Source: Ruminococcaceae bacterium P7
GTDB lineage: Bacteria; Bacillota; Clostridia; Oscillospirales; Acutalibacteraceae
NCBI GenBank assembly: GCA_900100595.1
Contig: FMUA01000002.1
Location: 124,001 to 188,000 of the forward strand
Length of the DNA stretch: 64,000 nucleotides
Direction of reading: 5' to 3'
The translations under genes were made by a program, and so were the position numbers. Positions 18,196-26,802 of the stretch are shown piece by piece. The number at the start of each line of letters is the position of its first letter. Position 1 is the stretch's first letter. The notes under the pieces were generated by a model. It saw only the letters and a list, made by a program, of their open reading frames with translations, made no database searches and had not been told where the DNA came from.

Positions 18196-18287
18196 GGGTG
18201 AATTCGCATTTGCGTTCTCACCAAAAGATAGATACATCCAATGCGTAAAAATCTACAAACCGCGTTCGTATTTATCGCCGGATTAGC

Positions 18288-18316
18288 TTGTCTGCCGCAC
18301 GGTTTTATGCTATCCT
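18288..18316 (+). promoter_or_regulatory. Promoter of the lipoprotein gene at 18372
   Basis: TTGTCT (18288-18293), 17-base spacer, TATCCT (18311-18316). Confidence 0.6.
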
Positions 18317-18371
18317 ATTCATACGAGAAGAAACCCATGAACCACCCACGCAAATACAAAGGAGTTGCAAA

Positions 18372-19220
18372 ATGAAAAAATCCGTATCCATCATACTCGC
18401 CCTGATCATCTCCGCGTCGGCTGCCGCGCTCGCGGGCTGCGGCAGCAAAAAACAAGCGGAACAGCCCACGCCTGCCGTACAGAGCGACGTAACCTCCGTG
18501 CAGGAAAGCAATGAGACCACCGCTGAAGAAACGACTCAGGAAGGTACGACAGCAATGACCGACGAAGCAGCCAAATATAAGCCTTACGCGCAAAAGCTGT
18601 TGGATTATGTCGGCAAATATGTTGATATGTCACTCTATTCGACGGAGGAGAATCCGGGCGTCGGATTCTTTCAATTTAATTTCAGCCCGAAATCGGAAAT
18701 CAAGCCCGTGATGGATCCTATCGTTCCCGAAATCGAGCTGCCCGGCGTCGTCACCGTGAAGCTCGGTATGCAGTACAAGGAGCTGCAGGCTCTCGGCTTC
18801 CAGAATCCCGAATGGGACGACAAGGAGGTGGAAGCAGGTCATTCCGATTTCTATTATTCGCGCATTCCGGACAAGCAGGGCAGCACCATCGGTCACGGTC
18901 TCTTCAACCGCACCGGCGCGACCGCTAAGCACTCCGAATGTGTTGTGGACACCTTCAATGTTTCTGTAGACTCCACGGGCAGTCTGTGGAATTATCACGG
19001 CATCACGGGAGAATCCACCATCGAGGATATCGTGAAAATCCTCGGTACCCCCGACCTAAAAAGCAACGTGCTGATTGAAAACGAGTTCCGCGGTGAGATA
19101 AAGCTCGTCTATAATAATCACGACGACAAGAAAATGCAGACCGTATTCAAATTTGAGTATGAGTTCAGCACCGACAAAGTTACATTCAAAGTGCTGCAGG
19201 TTCAAAATTACAGACCTTAA
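18372..19220 (+). CDS. Secreted lipoprotein of unknown function
   Basis: 282 residues. A classic lipoprotein signal ends in the lipobox LAGC (Cys about residue 21), followed by a Gln/Thr/Glu-rich low-complexity linker to about residue 65 and a folded domain. ATG 18372 is preceded by AAAGGAG; an in-frame opening upstream lacks a ribosome binding site. I do not recognise the folded domain; it contains YxGxYxDM-like and GLFNRTGAT segments. Monocistronic: own promoter and a long hairpin terminator. Confidence 0.85.
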   Translation: MKKSVSIILALIISASAAALAGCGSKKQAEQPTPAVQSDVTSVQESNETTAEETTQEGTTAMTDEAAKYKPYAQKLLDYVGKYVDMSLYSTEENPGVGFFQFNFSPKSEIKPVMDPIVPEIELPGVVTVKLGMQYKELQALGFQNPEWDDKEVEAGHSDFYYSRIPDKQGSTIGHGLFNRTGATAKHSECVVDTFNVSVDSTGSLWNYHGITGESTIEDIVKILGTPDLKSNVLIENEFRGEIKLVYNNHDDKKMQTVFKFEYEFSTDKVTFKVLQVQNYRP

Positions 19221-19268
19221 AAAATATCGGACAGAGATGAAACCCATCATCTCTGTCCGATATTTTGC
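19219..19268. terminator. Long perfect hairpin after the lipoprotein gene
   Basis: About 20-bp perfect stem (AAAATATCGGACAGAGATGA and its complement) around a six-base loop. Short T runs on both sides let it work in both directions. Confidence 0.8.
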
Positions 19269-19305
19269 TTAAAAGAATCAGCCTCCGTTTTCACGAAGGC
19301 TGAGA
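19268..19305 (-). terminator. Terminator of rpsB-tsf
   Basis: Read leftward: CAGCCTTCGTG...CGGAGGCTG hairpin followed by ATTCTTTT. Confidence 0.75.
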
Positions 19306-19319
19306 ATTATCAGTTTATC

Positions 19320-20231
19320 TTATTTTACCATGGATGCAACTTCTGCAGCGAAATCGTCCTGTCTCTTCTCGATGCCCTCGCCCTTCTCAAAGCGAACGAA
19401 CTTCTTGATCTCGATCTTGCCGCCAAGCTCCTTGGCTACGTTCTTGACGTACTGCGCAACGGTGAGCTTGTTGTCCTTAACGAACTCCTGATCTACCAGG
19501 CAGTTCTCCTTGTAGTACTTGTTGATCTTGCCCATAACGATCTTGTCGGCGATCGCCTCGGGCTTGCCCTCGTTGATGACCTGCTGACGCATTACTTCCT
19601 TCTCGTGAGCGATAACGTCGTCGGGAACGTCGTTTCTGGTCAGGTAGGAGGTGTTGAGAGCCGCGATCTGCATCGCAACGTCCTTGCCGCAGGCAACGAA
19701 CTCGTCCTTGTCTGCAACGTCGGTGTCGAAGTTAACGAGAACGCCGATCTTGCCGCCCGCGTGTACATAAGCAACGCAAGCGCCTTCCATTCTCTCAAAG
19801 CGGCGAACCTGGATGTTCTCGCCGATGGTGAGAACCTTCTCCTGCAGCATCTCAGCGATAGTCTGCTCGCTGCCCTCTGCCTTGAGCGCAAGAAGCGCCT
19901 CAACGTCAGCGGGATTCTGCGCCATAACGGTGTCTGCGCAAGCCTTTACGAACTCCATGAAGGAATCGTTCTTCGCAACGAAGTCGGTCTCTGCGTTGAC
20001 CTCAACGACAACGCCTACGGTACGGTCTGCGTTTACGGTCGCGTAAGCAACGCCCTCGGCTGCGATTCTGCCTGCCTTCTTAGCCTGCTTTGCAAGACCC
20101 TGCTCTCTCAAAAAGTCGATTGCTTTATCCATATCGCCATCAGCCTGAGTGAGCGCCTTTTTGCAGTCCATCATGCCGCAGCCTGTTTTTTCTCTGAGTG
20201 CCTTTACGTCCTTAGCGGAAAAAGCTGCCAT
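19320..20231 (-). CDS. tsf: Translation elongation factor Ts
   Basis: Guanine-nucleotide exchange factor for EF-Tu. 303 residues. The signature LREKTGCGMMDCKKAL, the TDFVAKN block (Asp-Phe contact with EF-Tu) and the later VNFDTDVADKDEF segment are present. Second gene of the rpsB-tsf operon, 39 bases after rpsB. Confidence 0.97.
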   Translation of the reverse strand: MAAFSAKDVKALREKTGCGMMDCKKALTQADGDMDKAIDFLREQGLAKQAKKAGRIAAEGVAYATVNADRTVGVVVEVNAETDFVAKNDSFMEFVKACADTVMAQNPADVEALLALKAEGSEQTIAEMLQEKVLTIGENIQVRRFERMEGACVAYVHAGGKIGVLVNFDTDVADKDEFVACGKDVAMQIAALNTSYLTRNDVPDDVIAHEKEVMRQQVINEGKPEAIADKIVMGKINKYYKENCLVDQEFVKDNKLTVAQYVKNVAKELGGKIEIKKFVRFEKGEGIEKRQDDFAAEVASMVK

Positions 20232-20270
20232 TGTAAAAACTTCCTTTCGATTTATATTTCTAAAACAGAA

Positions 20271-21005
20271 TTATTCTGCTGTCTCTTCCTCAGCTGTCTC
20301 TTCTGCGGCAGCGGCGCCCATCTGGCCTTCCTTGCCCTCGATGACAGCGTTCGCCATTGCGCCCGCGATCAGCTTGACAGCGCGGATAGCGTCGTCGTTA
20401 CCGGGAATGACATAGTCGATCTCGTCGGGGTCGCAGTTGGTATCTACGATCGCAACGATGGGGATATTGAGCTTCTGCGCCTCGGATACGGCGATTCTCT
20501 CTTTTCTGGGGTCAACGATGAAGAGCGCGCCGGGCATCTCGGTCATGTCCTTGATACCGCCGAGGAACTTCTCGAGCTTCTCGATCTCGAGGTTGAGCTT
20601 GATGACTTCCTTCTTGGGAAGAAGGTCAAAGGTACCGTCCTCCTGCATCGCGCGGAGCTGCTTGAGACGGGCGATTCTTCTGCGGATGGTGGTGAAGTTG
20701 GTCAGCATACCGCCGAGCCATCTGGCGTTGACATAGTATGCGCCCGCACGCTCAGCCTCTTCCTTGATGGAATCCTGAGCCTGCTTCTTTGTGCCGACAA
20801 AGAGAATGTTCTTGCCCTCTGCGGAAAGCTCACGTACGAAGTTGTAAGCCTCCTCGAGCTTCTTGACGCTCTTCTGAAGGTCGATGATGTAGATGCCGTT
20901 TCTCTCGGTGAAGATGTACTCTGCCATCTTGGGGTTCCATCTTCTGGTCTGGTGACCGAAGTGTACACCTGCCTCGAGAAGCTGTTTCATTGAAACTACT
21001 GCCAT
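20271..21005 (-). CDS. rpsB: 30S ribosomal protein S2
   Basis: 244 residues with the family start [20 protein letters not shown] and the PDE-type block [19 protein letters not shown]. The carboxy terminus is an Ala/Glu-rich tail (repeats of AEETAEEE type). ATG 21005 follows AAGGAGG. Upstream is a ~110-base leader with predicted structure and a promoter at 21123-21150. Confidence 0.98.
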   Translation of the reverse strand: MAVVSMKQLLEAGVHFGHQTRRWNPKMAEYIFTERNGIYIIDLQKSVKKLEEAYNFVRELSAEGKNILFVGTKKQAQDSIKEEAERAGAYYVNARWLGGMLTNFTTIRRRIARLKQLRAMQEDGTFDLLPKKEVIKLNLEIEKLEKFLGGIKDMTEMPGALFIVDPRKERIAVSEAQKLNIPIVAIVDTNCDPDEIDYVIPGNDDAIRAVKLIAGAMANAVIEGKEGQMGAAAAEETAEEETAE

Positions 21006-21117
21006 TGTGATTTCCTCCTTAGGTTAAAACCTCCGCCGCGCTTTGAATTTTGACGCTGTATTATCATTCCGATAGTGCGGAAGCACCTTTGCGTCAAGCG
21101 TCGGCGTGCGAAATGCT
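21006..21117 (-). promoter_or_regulatory. Structured rpsB leader, possible S2 autoregulation site
   Basis: Between the predicted transcription start and ATG lie TTGACGC/GCGTCAA (closing stem), GTGC-TTCC-GCAC (hairpin) and CGCCG/CGGCG pairings. Ribosomal-protein leaders that bind S2 are known in some bacteria; membership here is an inference from position and pairing only. Confidence 0.35.
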
Positions 21118-21122
21118 TATAT

Positions 21123-21150
21123 ATTATACCACAAGACAGAAAAAAATCAA
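21123..21150 (-). promoter_or_regulatory. Promoter of rpsB-tsf
   Basis: Leftward TTGATT (21145-21150), 16-base spacer, TATAAT (21123-21128). It overlaps the terminator of the upstream gene. Confidence 0.75.
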
Positions 21151-21178
21151 GAGTCTTTTCGCAAAAACTCTTGATTTT
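21139..21178 (-). terminator. Terminator of the SleB-like gene
   Basis: AATCAAGAGT/ACTCTTGATT stem followed leftward by TTTTTTCTG. Confidence 0.85.
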
Positions 21179-21206
21179 ATATGTATTTTTCTATTGTTTT
21201 TCAGCG

Positions 21207-22223
21207 TTAATACTTCATGTCGAAGAATCTCTCGCTGCCGACCTGCGCAATGAAGGTCTGTGTCTCGTGCCATGCAGAGGAGCCTGTGTAGAAAATCAGG
21301 ACTCTGTGCTGCACTGCGGAGCCGTTCTGGTCAAAGATGAAGGATACCGCCTCGCGTACGTCGGAATTCGGCTCCATCGAGGTGGAACCCGAATACTGGT
21401 ACTGGGAGATGATCTGGTCGATCGAGTTGGTATTGGAACGGTTCATCGCGTCGCGGATCGCCTGCGCAACGAGCGCTGCGCCGAGATAGCCGAGGTCGCC
21501 GCCCTCGCCCATAACGAGTCTTTCAAGCTTCGCTCTGTCATAGGAGGACAGGCTTACGCGGGAAGGACTGTAGCTGGGATCGGCATTGTCAATATCGAGG
21601 ATGACGCCGCCGGAATAGCCGTAATTGTAATCGTCGTCATCGTCATAATCATAATCATCGTAGGAATCATAATCATAATCGTCATCGTCGTCATAATAGG
21701 AAACGCTTGAGGATGACGCGCTTGAGGAAGAAGATGCGCTGCTCTTGGAAGAACTGCTCTTGGAAGAGGTCGTCTTTTCCTCTGTCTTGGAAGAAGCTTC
21801 CGATGTCTTGCTCTCGGCCGCCTTTTCCTCGGTCTTTGCTTCGGACTTGTCCGACTTTGCCTCGGACTTGCTCTCAGCCTTGACCGCTGTTGTTGCTTTC
21901 TGAGCTTCTGTAGCCGCTGCGGTAGTGAGCGCCTCGGTCGCCTTTGCCTCTACAGCGCAGTTCTTGGAGATTGCCGCAGAGAACTGGTCGAGACCGCCGA
22001 CGGAGAAGGACGCTGCCTTGCTGTCCTCGTAAGCGTCAACATTGGGAGCCAGCGTAGTCGCGGTGGGAATCACCAGCGCTGCCGATACAATGATGACGGC
22101 ACATGCAAAGGAAATTACCTTGAAGCCCTTGTGCTTCTTTGCGGTTTTTGCTGCCCTTGCGGGTTCGTTCTTCTGATATCTCTTGGTGTCACTTCCGTAG
22201 TGTTTATGGTTTGTCGCTCTCAA
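21207..22223 (-). CDS. Secreted cell-wall hydrolase, SleB/Hydrolase_2-like
   Basis: 338 residues if begun at the TTG at 22223, which has GGGAGG nine bases upstream; an in-frame ATG at 22268 has no ribosome binding site and lies in the structured leader. Order: basic cytoplasmic start (1-32), membrane or signal helix (~33-55), a Lys/Glu/Ala/Ser-rich low-complexity spacer, an Asp/Tyr tract (~180-205), and a carboxy-terminal ~110-residue domain starting LVMGEGGDLGYLGAALVAQA that resembles SleB-type peptidoglycan hydrolases (catalytic Glu expected in the GEG segment). Function is inferred; the ending GSERFFDMKY fits the family's terminal aromatic region. Confidence 0.75.
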   Translation of the reverse strand: MRATNHKHYGSDTKRYQKNEPARAAKTAKKHKGFKVISFACAVIIVSAALVIPTATTLAPNVDAYEDSKAASFSVGGLDQFSAAISKNCAVEAKATEALTTAAATEAQKATTAVKAESKSEAKSDKSEAKTEEKAAESKTSEASSKTEEKTTSSKSSSSKSSASSSSSASSSSVSYYDDDDDYDYDSYDDYDYDDDDDYNYGYSGGVILDIDNADPSYSPSRVSLSSYDRAKLERLVMGEGGDLGYLGAALVAQAIRDAMNRSNTNSIDQIISQYQYSGSTSMEPNSDVREAVSFIFDQNGSAVQHRVLIFYTGSSAWHETQTFIAQVGSERFFDMKY

Positions 22224-22245
22224 AAATTTTTCCTCCCTTTGATTC

Positions 22246-22333
22246 CAGCGCCGAACGCCCTCGCTCATGTACGCGTATAAAAGGTTTTCGCGGTGTACAG
22301 GAGCGGCTTTGCATGGAGTCTGCGCGGGCGCTG
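22246..22333 (-). promoter_or_regulatory. Strongly structured 5' leader of the SleB-like gene
   Basis: CAGCGCC/GGCGCTG closes a domain containing a long inner hairpin built from GCTC-TGTAC-GCG and its complement. It ends about 10 bases before the ribosome binding site. Not recognised as a c-di-AMP or c-di-GMP riboswitch. The rest of the 22224-22559 gap holds the promoter and nothing else I recognise. Confidence 0.45.
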
Positions 22334-22377
22334 CGTCTTTAGTCGTTAAATTTTATCAAACACACAATTTCAACTGT

Positions 22378-22406
22378 ATTAAAACATACTTTTTTGCAAA
22401 TTGCAA
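22378..22406 (-). promoter_or_regulatory. Promoter of the SleB-like gene
   Basis: Leftward TTGCAA (22401-22406), 17-base spacer, TTTAAT (22378-22383). Predicts a ~150-base leader. Confidence 0.6.
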
Positions 22407-22559
22407 GTGCACCCCCCTGTCGAATCGTGTAACCTTTATTACGCCCCTGTAACAACTCGGGTTTTTAATTTCATAATGAAATTATTCCTTGTGCAATTCT
22501 CACAAAATCAAATACACTTTCTGGTAAGTTCTGCCGAATCTTTAAAAGTTGAAAAAAAT

Positions 22560-22847
22560 TCAATTTTCCTTGAAAATAAGCCGTTTTCTGCGCCTTTTTT
22601 CGGGCTTCGGCGCTTTGCAGGAAATAATGATCGTGTCCTCGCCGATCAGCTGAATTTTCTCCCACGGAATTATATAATCCTCGCTTTTTCCAAATATTCC
22701 AAAGAAGAAATATCGTGCAAATATTACAAAAGCTACAACCCGTGCGGATTTTGTTTCCACAATTATGTCATCCACGTAACCAAGCCTCGAACCGTCCGCC
22801 GCGCTGATGACCTCCTTGCGTCTGAGATCGTTGAAACGACAATCCAT
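22560..22847 (-). CDS. YlmC/YmxH family PRC-barrel protein
   Basis: 95 residues. Conserved start MDCRFNDLRRKEVISAADG, then a PRC-barrel-type DDIIVE and FGKSEDYIIPWEKI. YlmC/YmxH proteins are linked to sporulation in Bacillus and Clostridium but have no known biochemical role. ATG 22847 follows AGGGGAGGGGAAGGG; an in-frame opening 17 codons upstream is not used. Confidence 0.85.
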   Translation of the reverse strand: MDCRFNDLRRKEVISAADGSRLGYVDDIIVETKSARVVAFVIFARYFFFGIFGKSEDYIIPWEKIQLIGEDTIIISCKAPKPEKRRRKRLIFKEN

Positions 22848-22897
22848 TCCCTTCCCCTCCCCTATCACAAATATGCAGATTACGGGTGAAGTATTCA

Positions 22898-22926
22898 TTG
22901 ACTTTTGCGCGTGGATTTGCTACAAT
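22898..22926 (+). promoter_or_regulatory. Promoter of the second degV gene
   Basis: TTGACT (22898-22903), 17-base spacer, TACAAT (22921-22926). Confidence 0.8.
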
Positions 22927-22960
22927 AAAACCAGATTATTTTGAATCGGAGGTCAACGCT

Positions 22961-23833
22961 ATGAATTATGTTTTTATGACTGACGCTTCCTGCGACCTCA
23001 CCCAGAAGCAGGTTGACGAAGTCGGTGTAAGAGTGCTTCCAATGGAGTTTCAGATTGAGGACAAGTGCTATCTCCACTACCCCGACTGCCGCATGATGAA
23101 GCTGGATGAATTCTATGAAATTATCCGCGAGGGCGCTTATCCCAAGACCTCGCAGATCAACTTTGAGTCGTTCAAGACCTACTTTGAGCAGTACCTCAAG
23201 GCGGGCAAGGATATTCTCTATACGGGTATCCCCACCGGTCTGAGCGGCACCTACAACACCTGCATGATCGCCGTTGAGGAGCTGAGGGAAAAGTATCCCA
23301 AGAGGAAGATCATCGTGATCGACTCGGGCTGCGACTCCGCCGGTCTCGGCTATCTCGTCTACCTCGCAGGCAAGAAGTACAAAGAGGGCATGGATATCGA
23401 GGAGCTTGCCGCTTACATCGAGGAAACCAAGAAGCATGTCGCGCACTGGTTCATCGTCGACGACCTCGACCAGCTCAAAAGAGGCGGAAGAATTTCGGGC
23501 GTCGCGGCGACCTTCGGCAAGGCGCTCCAGATCAAGCCGCTCATCAGCTGCGACGAAACGGGCAAGCTGATCAACGCGGGCAAAATCAGAGGCAAGAGCA
23601 ATGTGACAAGCACGCTCGTGAAATACGTCAAGCGCGACGGCGAAAACCTCAAAAAGAGCATCATCTTCATCGCGCAGGCGGACAACATGGAGGGCGCCAA
23701 GGAGCTGAAAAAAGCGCTCAAGGGTATGTGCAAGGAAATTCAGATCTGCGACGTCGGTCCCGTCATCGGCTCTCACGTCGGACCCGGAATGCTCGCCGTC
23801 ATCTTCACCGGAAAGAGAAACCCCGTGGCATAA
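22961..23833 (+). CDS. DegV family fatty-acid-binding protein (second copy)
   Basis: 290 residues. Family motifs: MTDASCDL at the amino terminus, TSQINFESF, GIPTGLSGTYNT and FIVDDLDQLKRGGRIS. It is clearly diverged from the copy at 12907, so they are paralogues, probably with different fatty-acid preference. Start ATG 22961 follows CGGAGG, 31 bases after the -10 box. Confidence 0.92.
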   Translation: MNYVFMTDASCDLTQKQVDEVGVRVLPMEFQIEDKCYLHYPDCRMMKLDEFYEIIREGAYPKTSQINFESFKTYFEQYLKAGKDILYTGIPTGLSGTYNTCMIAVEELREKYPKRKIIVIDSGCDSAGLGYLVYLAGKKYKEGMDIEELAAYIEETKKHVAHWFIVDDLDQLKRGGRISGVAATFGKALQIKPLISCDETGKLINAGKIRGKSNVTSTLVKYVKRDGENLKKSIIFIAQADNMEGAKELKKALKGMCKEIQICDVGPVIGSHVGPGMLAVIFTGKRNPVA

Positions 23834-23847
23834 ATATTCACATAGTA

Positions 23848-23878
23848 AAAAGCCGACTCGTCCGAGCCGGCTTTTCTG
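23848..23878. terminator. Bidirectional terminator between degV and the 28-aa gene
   Basis: AAAAGCCG/CGGCTTTT stem with CTCG/CGAG inside, T runs on both strands. Confidence 0.85.
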
Positions 23879-23884
23879 TTTGCG

Positions 23885-23971
23885 TCAGTCCTTGCTTAAA
23901 TAGAGCAGACACATGACGCTGACGCCCAGAAAGGCGCCGATGAATGTTCCGATGATAATTCCCAGCAGCAT
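23885..23971 (-). CDS. 28-residue membrane peptide, DUF3789-like
   Basis: Start ATG 23971 has a textbook AGGAGG upstream. The peptide is one hydrophobic helix with a glycine zipper (LLGIIIGTFIGAFLGVSVM) ending in a polar LSKD tail, the pattern of DUF3789 peptides found in clostridial genomes and mobile elements. Function unknown. It terminates at the shared hairpin and is divergent from spoIIGA. Confidence 0.7.
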   Translation of the reverse strand: MLLGIIIGTFIGAFLGVSVMCLLYLSKD

Positions 23972-24043
23972 TTTTTACCTCCTGAACAAAATCAGACAAT
24001 GTTTATTACCGTTATATGCGATAATGGAAGCGGTGGTGATTGC

Positions 24044-24850
24044 ATGACAACCGTTTACGTCGACGTTTTGATAACGGTGAATATTTTTATTGATTTCCTG
24101 CTGATTCTCTGCGTCAAGAAGCTTCTTGACGTCAGGGCTTCTCTGCTCCGCGTGATACTCGGGAGCCTTCTGGGCGGCGTTTTCAGTCTCGCCGCCCTGT
24201 TGCCGAAGCTCCCCTTCGGGCTGAACCTGCTCTCAGACCTCGTGTTTGCCGCGCTGATCGTACTCACTTCCCTCGGCTTCGGCGGACTGCGCGTTTTTCT
24301 GCGGAGAGTCGCGGTATATTTCGGGCTTTCGTTCGCCTTCTGCGGCCTGATGGTGTTTGTTTACACCACGTTTCATCCGAAGGGTATGGAGATTTATAAC
24401 GATACCGTATATTTTAATATATCCCCCTTTCTGCTGATTATTCTTACGCTTGTCTGTTATTATACGACGCGGCTCCTGAAAAGACTGACGAAAGGTGTAC
24501 GCGGAAAAAGTACTTGTAATATCGAAATTTCGATGGGAGGGGCCGAAACCTCCTTTTTAGCCGCCGTTGATACGGGATGTACCGTGAAGGAACCGTTTTC
24601 GGGCGATTATGTCATTATCGCCGAGGAGGAAATTCTACGCGATTTGCACCTGCGGGATGATACAATAAGAATCATCCCCTTCGAGAGTCTGGGCGGCAAG
24701 GGTATTCTCAGAGGCTACCGCGCCGACAGCGTCAGAATCAACGGGAAACGCCTTGATTCTGACGTTTATCTCGGGGTATGTGAAAATATACTCACGGGCG
24801 AAATAAAGGCGCTGGCGCCCTCAGGTTTGCTCGTAAGCAACGGATTGTGA
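24044..24850 (+). CDS. spoIIGA: Sporulation sigma-E factor-processing peptidase SpoIIGA
   Basis: 268 residues. Five membrane helices fill residues 1-150 and an aspartic-protease-like domain follows with the catalytic DTG in [15 protein letters not shown]. SpoIIGA cleaves pro-sigma-E at the asymmetric septum in response to SpoIIR. ATG 24044 follows GGTGGTG; an in-frame start 15 codons upstream lacks a ribosome binding site. sigE follows after 10 bases, the conserved pairing. Confidence 0.95.
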   Translation: MTTVYVDVLITVNIFIDFLLILCVKKLLDVRASLLRVILGSLLGGVFSLAALLPKLPFGLNLLSDLVFAALIVLTSLGFGGLRVFLRRVAVYFGLSFAFCGLMVFVYTTFHPKGMEIYNDTVYFNISPFLLIILTLVCYYTTRLLKRLTKGVRGKSTCNIEISMGGAETSFLAAVDTGCTVKEPFSGDYVIIAEEEILRDLHLRDDTIRIIPFESLGGKGILRGYRADSVRINGKRLDSDVYLGVCENILTGEIKALAPSGLLVSNGL

Positions 24851-24860
24851 GGTCATTTGT

Positions 24861-25556
24861 ATGTTGCAAGTCTTTTTGAAGCTGAAAATGCTCCTGCTGA
24901 GCGAAAATCAGGTCTTTTACATCAACGGCACCGAGACCCTGCCGCCGCCCCTGAGCCGCGTTGAGGAGGCTGAGGTGATGCGGCGGATTTCCGAGGGACA
25001 AAACGGCGCGAGAGAACCGCTGATCGTCCACAACCTGCGGCTGGTGGTGTATATCGCCAAGAAATTCGAGTCCCCCGGAGCAAGCACCGAGGATTTGATC
25101 TCCATCGGCACCATCGGGCTGATCAAGGCGGTCAACACCTTCTCTCCCGAGAAGAACATCCGTCTTGCTACCTACGCCTCACGGTGCATCGAAAACGAGA
25201 TCCTCATGTTCCTGAGAAAATCCTCCCAGTTCAAAAACGAGGTGAGCATCGACGAGCCGCTCAACACCGACTACGACGGCAACGAGCTGCTGCTCTGCGA
25301 CATCCTCGGCAGCGACCCCGACGAGGTCAATCAGCATATGGAGGATGAGCTGGAACGCAGGCAGGTTCTCGGAGCCGTGGCGAAGCTGAATCCGCGCGAA
25401 TGTCAGATCATGGAGCTGCGCTTCGGGCTGAACGGCAAAAAGGAACACACCCAGAAGCAGGTAGCGGATCAGCTGGGAATCTCGCAGTCGTACATCTCGC
25501 GGCTGGAAAAGAAAATCATCCGCCGTCTCAAGGACGAGCTGGAACAGGTCGTATAA
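24861..25556 (+). CDS. sigE: RNA polymerase sporulation sigma factor sigma-E
   Basis: 231 residues. Region 2 ([20 protein letters not shown], then [13 protein letters not shown]) and region 4 ([36 protein letters not shown]) are complete. The amino terminus has a short hydrophobic pro-sequence, removed by SpoIIGA in the mother cell. It should control sipL-spoIVA and spoVM in this window. Confidence 0.96.
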   Translation: MLQVFLKLKMLLLSENQVFYINGTETLPPPLSRVEEAEVMRRISEGQNGAREPLIVHNLRLVVYIAKKFESPGASTEDLISIGTIGLIKAVNTFSPEKNIRLATYASRCIENEILMFLRKSSQFKNEVSIDEPLNTDYDGNELLLCDILGSDPDEVNQHMEDELERRQVLGAVAKLNPRECQIMELRFGLNGKKEHTQKQVADQLGISQSYISRLEKKIIRRLKDELEQVV

Positions 25557-25568
25557 TTCCAAAAGAGA

Positions 25569-25595
25569 AAAAGCGGTGGTTCTCCACCGCTTTTT
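25569..25595 (+). terminator. Terminator of spoIIGA-sigE
   Basis: AAGCGGTGG/CCACCGCTT stem followed by T run. Confidence 0.9.
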
Positions 25596-25597
25596 GG

Positions 25598-25924
25598 TTA
25601 TTCGTTCATATCACTTGCCGTCGGCGCTGTTGAGGTATCCGGAACCGTTTCGGTGGTTTCCTCCACATCGACCGTTTCGTCGCCGATAACGCCGTTGCTA
25701 TCGCTTACCGCGCCGTTTTCCGTCATACTGCTCACGTTCTTGCTCGCGTCCTCAACGACCTTTGAAACGCCGTTTCCCGCGTCGTCAACGATCCTGCCCG
25801 CGCCCGAAACGGCGTCGGAGGCAACCTGCGAGGCGGTGGATGCGGCGTTATTCGCCATACCGCAGCCCGTGAGAGCGGAAAGCAGCATTATGGAAGCACA
25901 GCCGAATATCAGTGTTTTCTTCAT
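25598..25924 (-). CDS. Small lipoprotein
   Basis: 108 residues; signal peptide with lipobox LTGC (Cys21). The mature part is low-complexity, rich in Ser, Ala, Val, Asp and Thr, with heptad-like runs, and has no recognised domain. ATG 25924 follows AAAGGATGAAG. It ends just left of the sigE terminator. Confidence 0.75.
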   Translation of the reverse strand: MKKTLIFGCASIMLLSALTGCGMANNAASTASQVASDAVSGAGRIVDDAGNGVSKVVEDASKNVSSMTENGAVSDSNGVIGDETVDVEETTETVPDTSTAPTASDMNE

Positions 25925-25942
25925 TTTGCTTCATCCTTTGTC

Positions 25943-25970
25943 AAAAAAATGGTGCCGCTGACGCGACACC
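25943..25970 (-). terminator. Terminator of mscS
   Basis: Leftward GGTGTCGC-GTCA-GCGGCACC (one mismatch) followed by ATTTTTTT. Confidence 0.8.
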
Positions 25971-26001
25971 GTTAGTATGAGCAAAACAAAGCTCTTTATT
26001 C

Positions 26002-26799
26002 TTATTTTTTCACCACAACGTGCGGATACGGAATCGTGATGCCGTTTTCGTCGAAGGCGCGTTTGACATTTTCTTCCATATAAAACAAAATCGGATAGTA
26101 GTCCTCGTGCTTGCCCCATGTAAAGACGGTGATCTCCACGCCGCTGTCCAGATGATTGCTGACATAGACCTTCGGCTCGGGGTCTGTGACGATCAGGTCA
26201 TTCTGCGCGACGACGTTCAGGATCACGCTCCTGACCTTGGTGATATTGTCGTCGTAGCTGACCGAATAGACATTCTTGACGCGGCGCAGCTCGCCGACCG
26301 AGCAGTTCACCACGCTGTTGGAGGTCAGCTTGGAATTGGGGATTTTTACCATCTTGTTGTCGAAGGTGCGGATGGTGGTATAAAACATCTTCACGTTCAC
26401 GACAAAGCCCTCGTGACCGTCAAATTCGATCAGGTCGTCGGCGGTAAAAGGCTTGGTAAAAAGAAGGATAATGCCGCTGAAAAAATTGCTGAGCGTGTTC
26501 TGAAGCGCAAAGCTGAGCGCCAGCAGAGCCGCTCCGACCGAGGCGATGACGCTCGTGACGTCGATTCCCGCGTTGGCAAGCGCCAGCATGACGACGATAA
26601 AATACAGCAGCACCTTGATGCAGGAGAACAGGAAGGTCTTGACCGTGTGGTCGACCTTCGTCTTGAGAATCAGCTTTTTGATGATCCCCAGCAGGACTCT
26701 GACGATCAGCACACCGACAACGACAAATAACAGAAATATCAGGATTTTTGTGATGATCTGGTGCTGTTCAAAAAAATGAGTGAATTGATTCCAGTCCAT
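26002..26799 (-). CDS. Small-conductance mechanosensitive channel, MscS family
   Basis: 265 residues. Three predicted membrane helices; the third is the pore helix with the Gly/Ala-rich pattern ASVGAALLALSFALQNTLSN, followed by the beta domain (FDGHEGFVVNVKMFYTTIRT) and alpha/beta cytoplasmic domain. It releases solutes on hypo-osmotic shock. The MORN-repeat gene upstream ends three bases before its ATG, so they share an operon. Confidence 0.93.
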   Translation of the reverse strand: MDWNQFTHFFEQHQIITKILIFLLFVVVGVLIVRVLLGIIKKLILKTKVDHTVKTFLFSCIKVLLYFIVVMLALANAGIDVTSVIASVGAALLALSFALQNTLSNFFSGIILLFTKPFTADDLIEFDGHEGFVVNVKMFYTTIRTFDNKMVKIPNSKLTSNSVVNCSVGELRRVKNVYSVSYDDNITKVRSVILNVVAQNDLIVTDPEPKVYVSNHLDSGVEITVFTWGKHEDYYPILFYMEENVKRAFDENGITIPYPHVVVKK

Positions 26800-26802
26800 A
26801 GG

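Noticed and set aside
22246-22406. c-di-GMP-I or c-di-AMP riboswitch before the SleB-like gene
   Set aside because: A GCAAAGCC segment recalls the c-di-GMP-I motif, but the other conserved blocks are missing.
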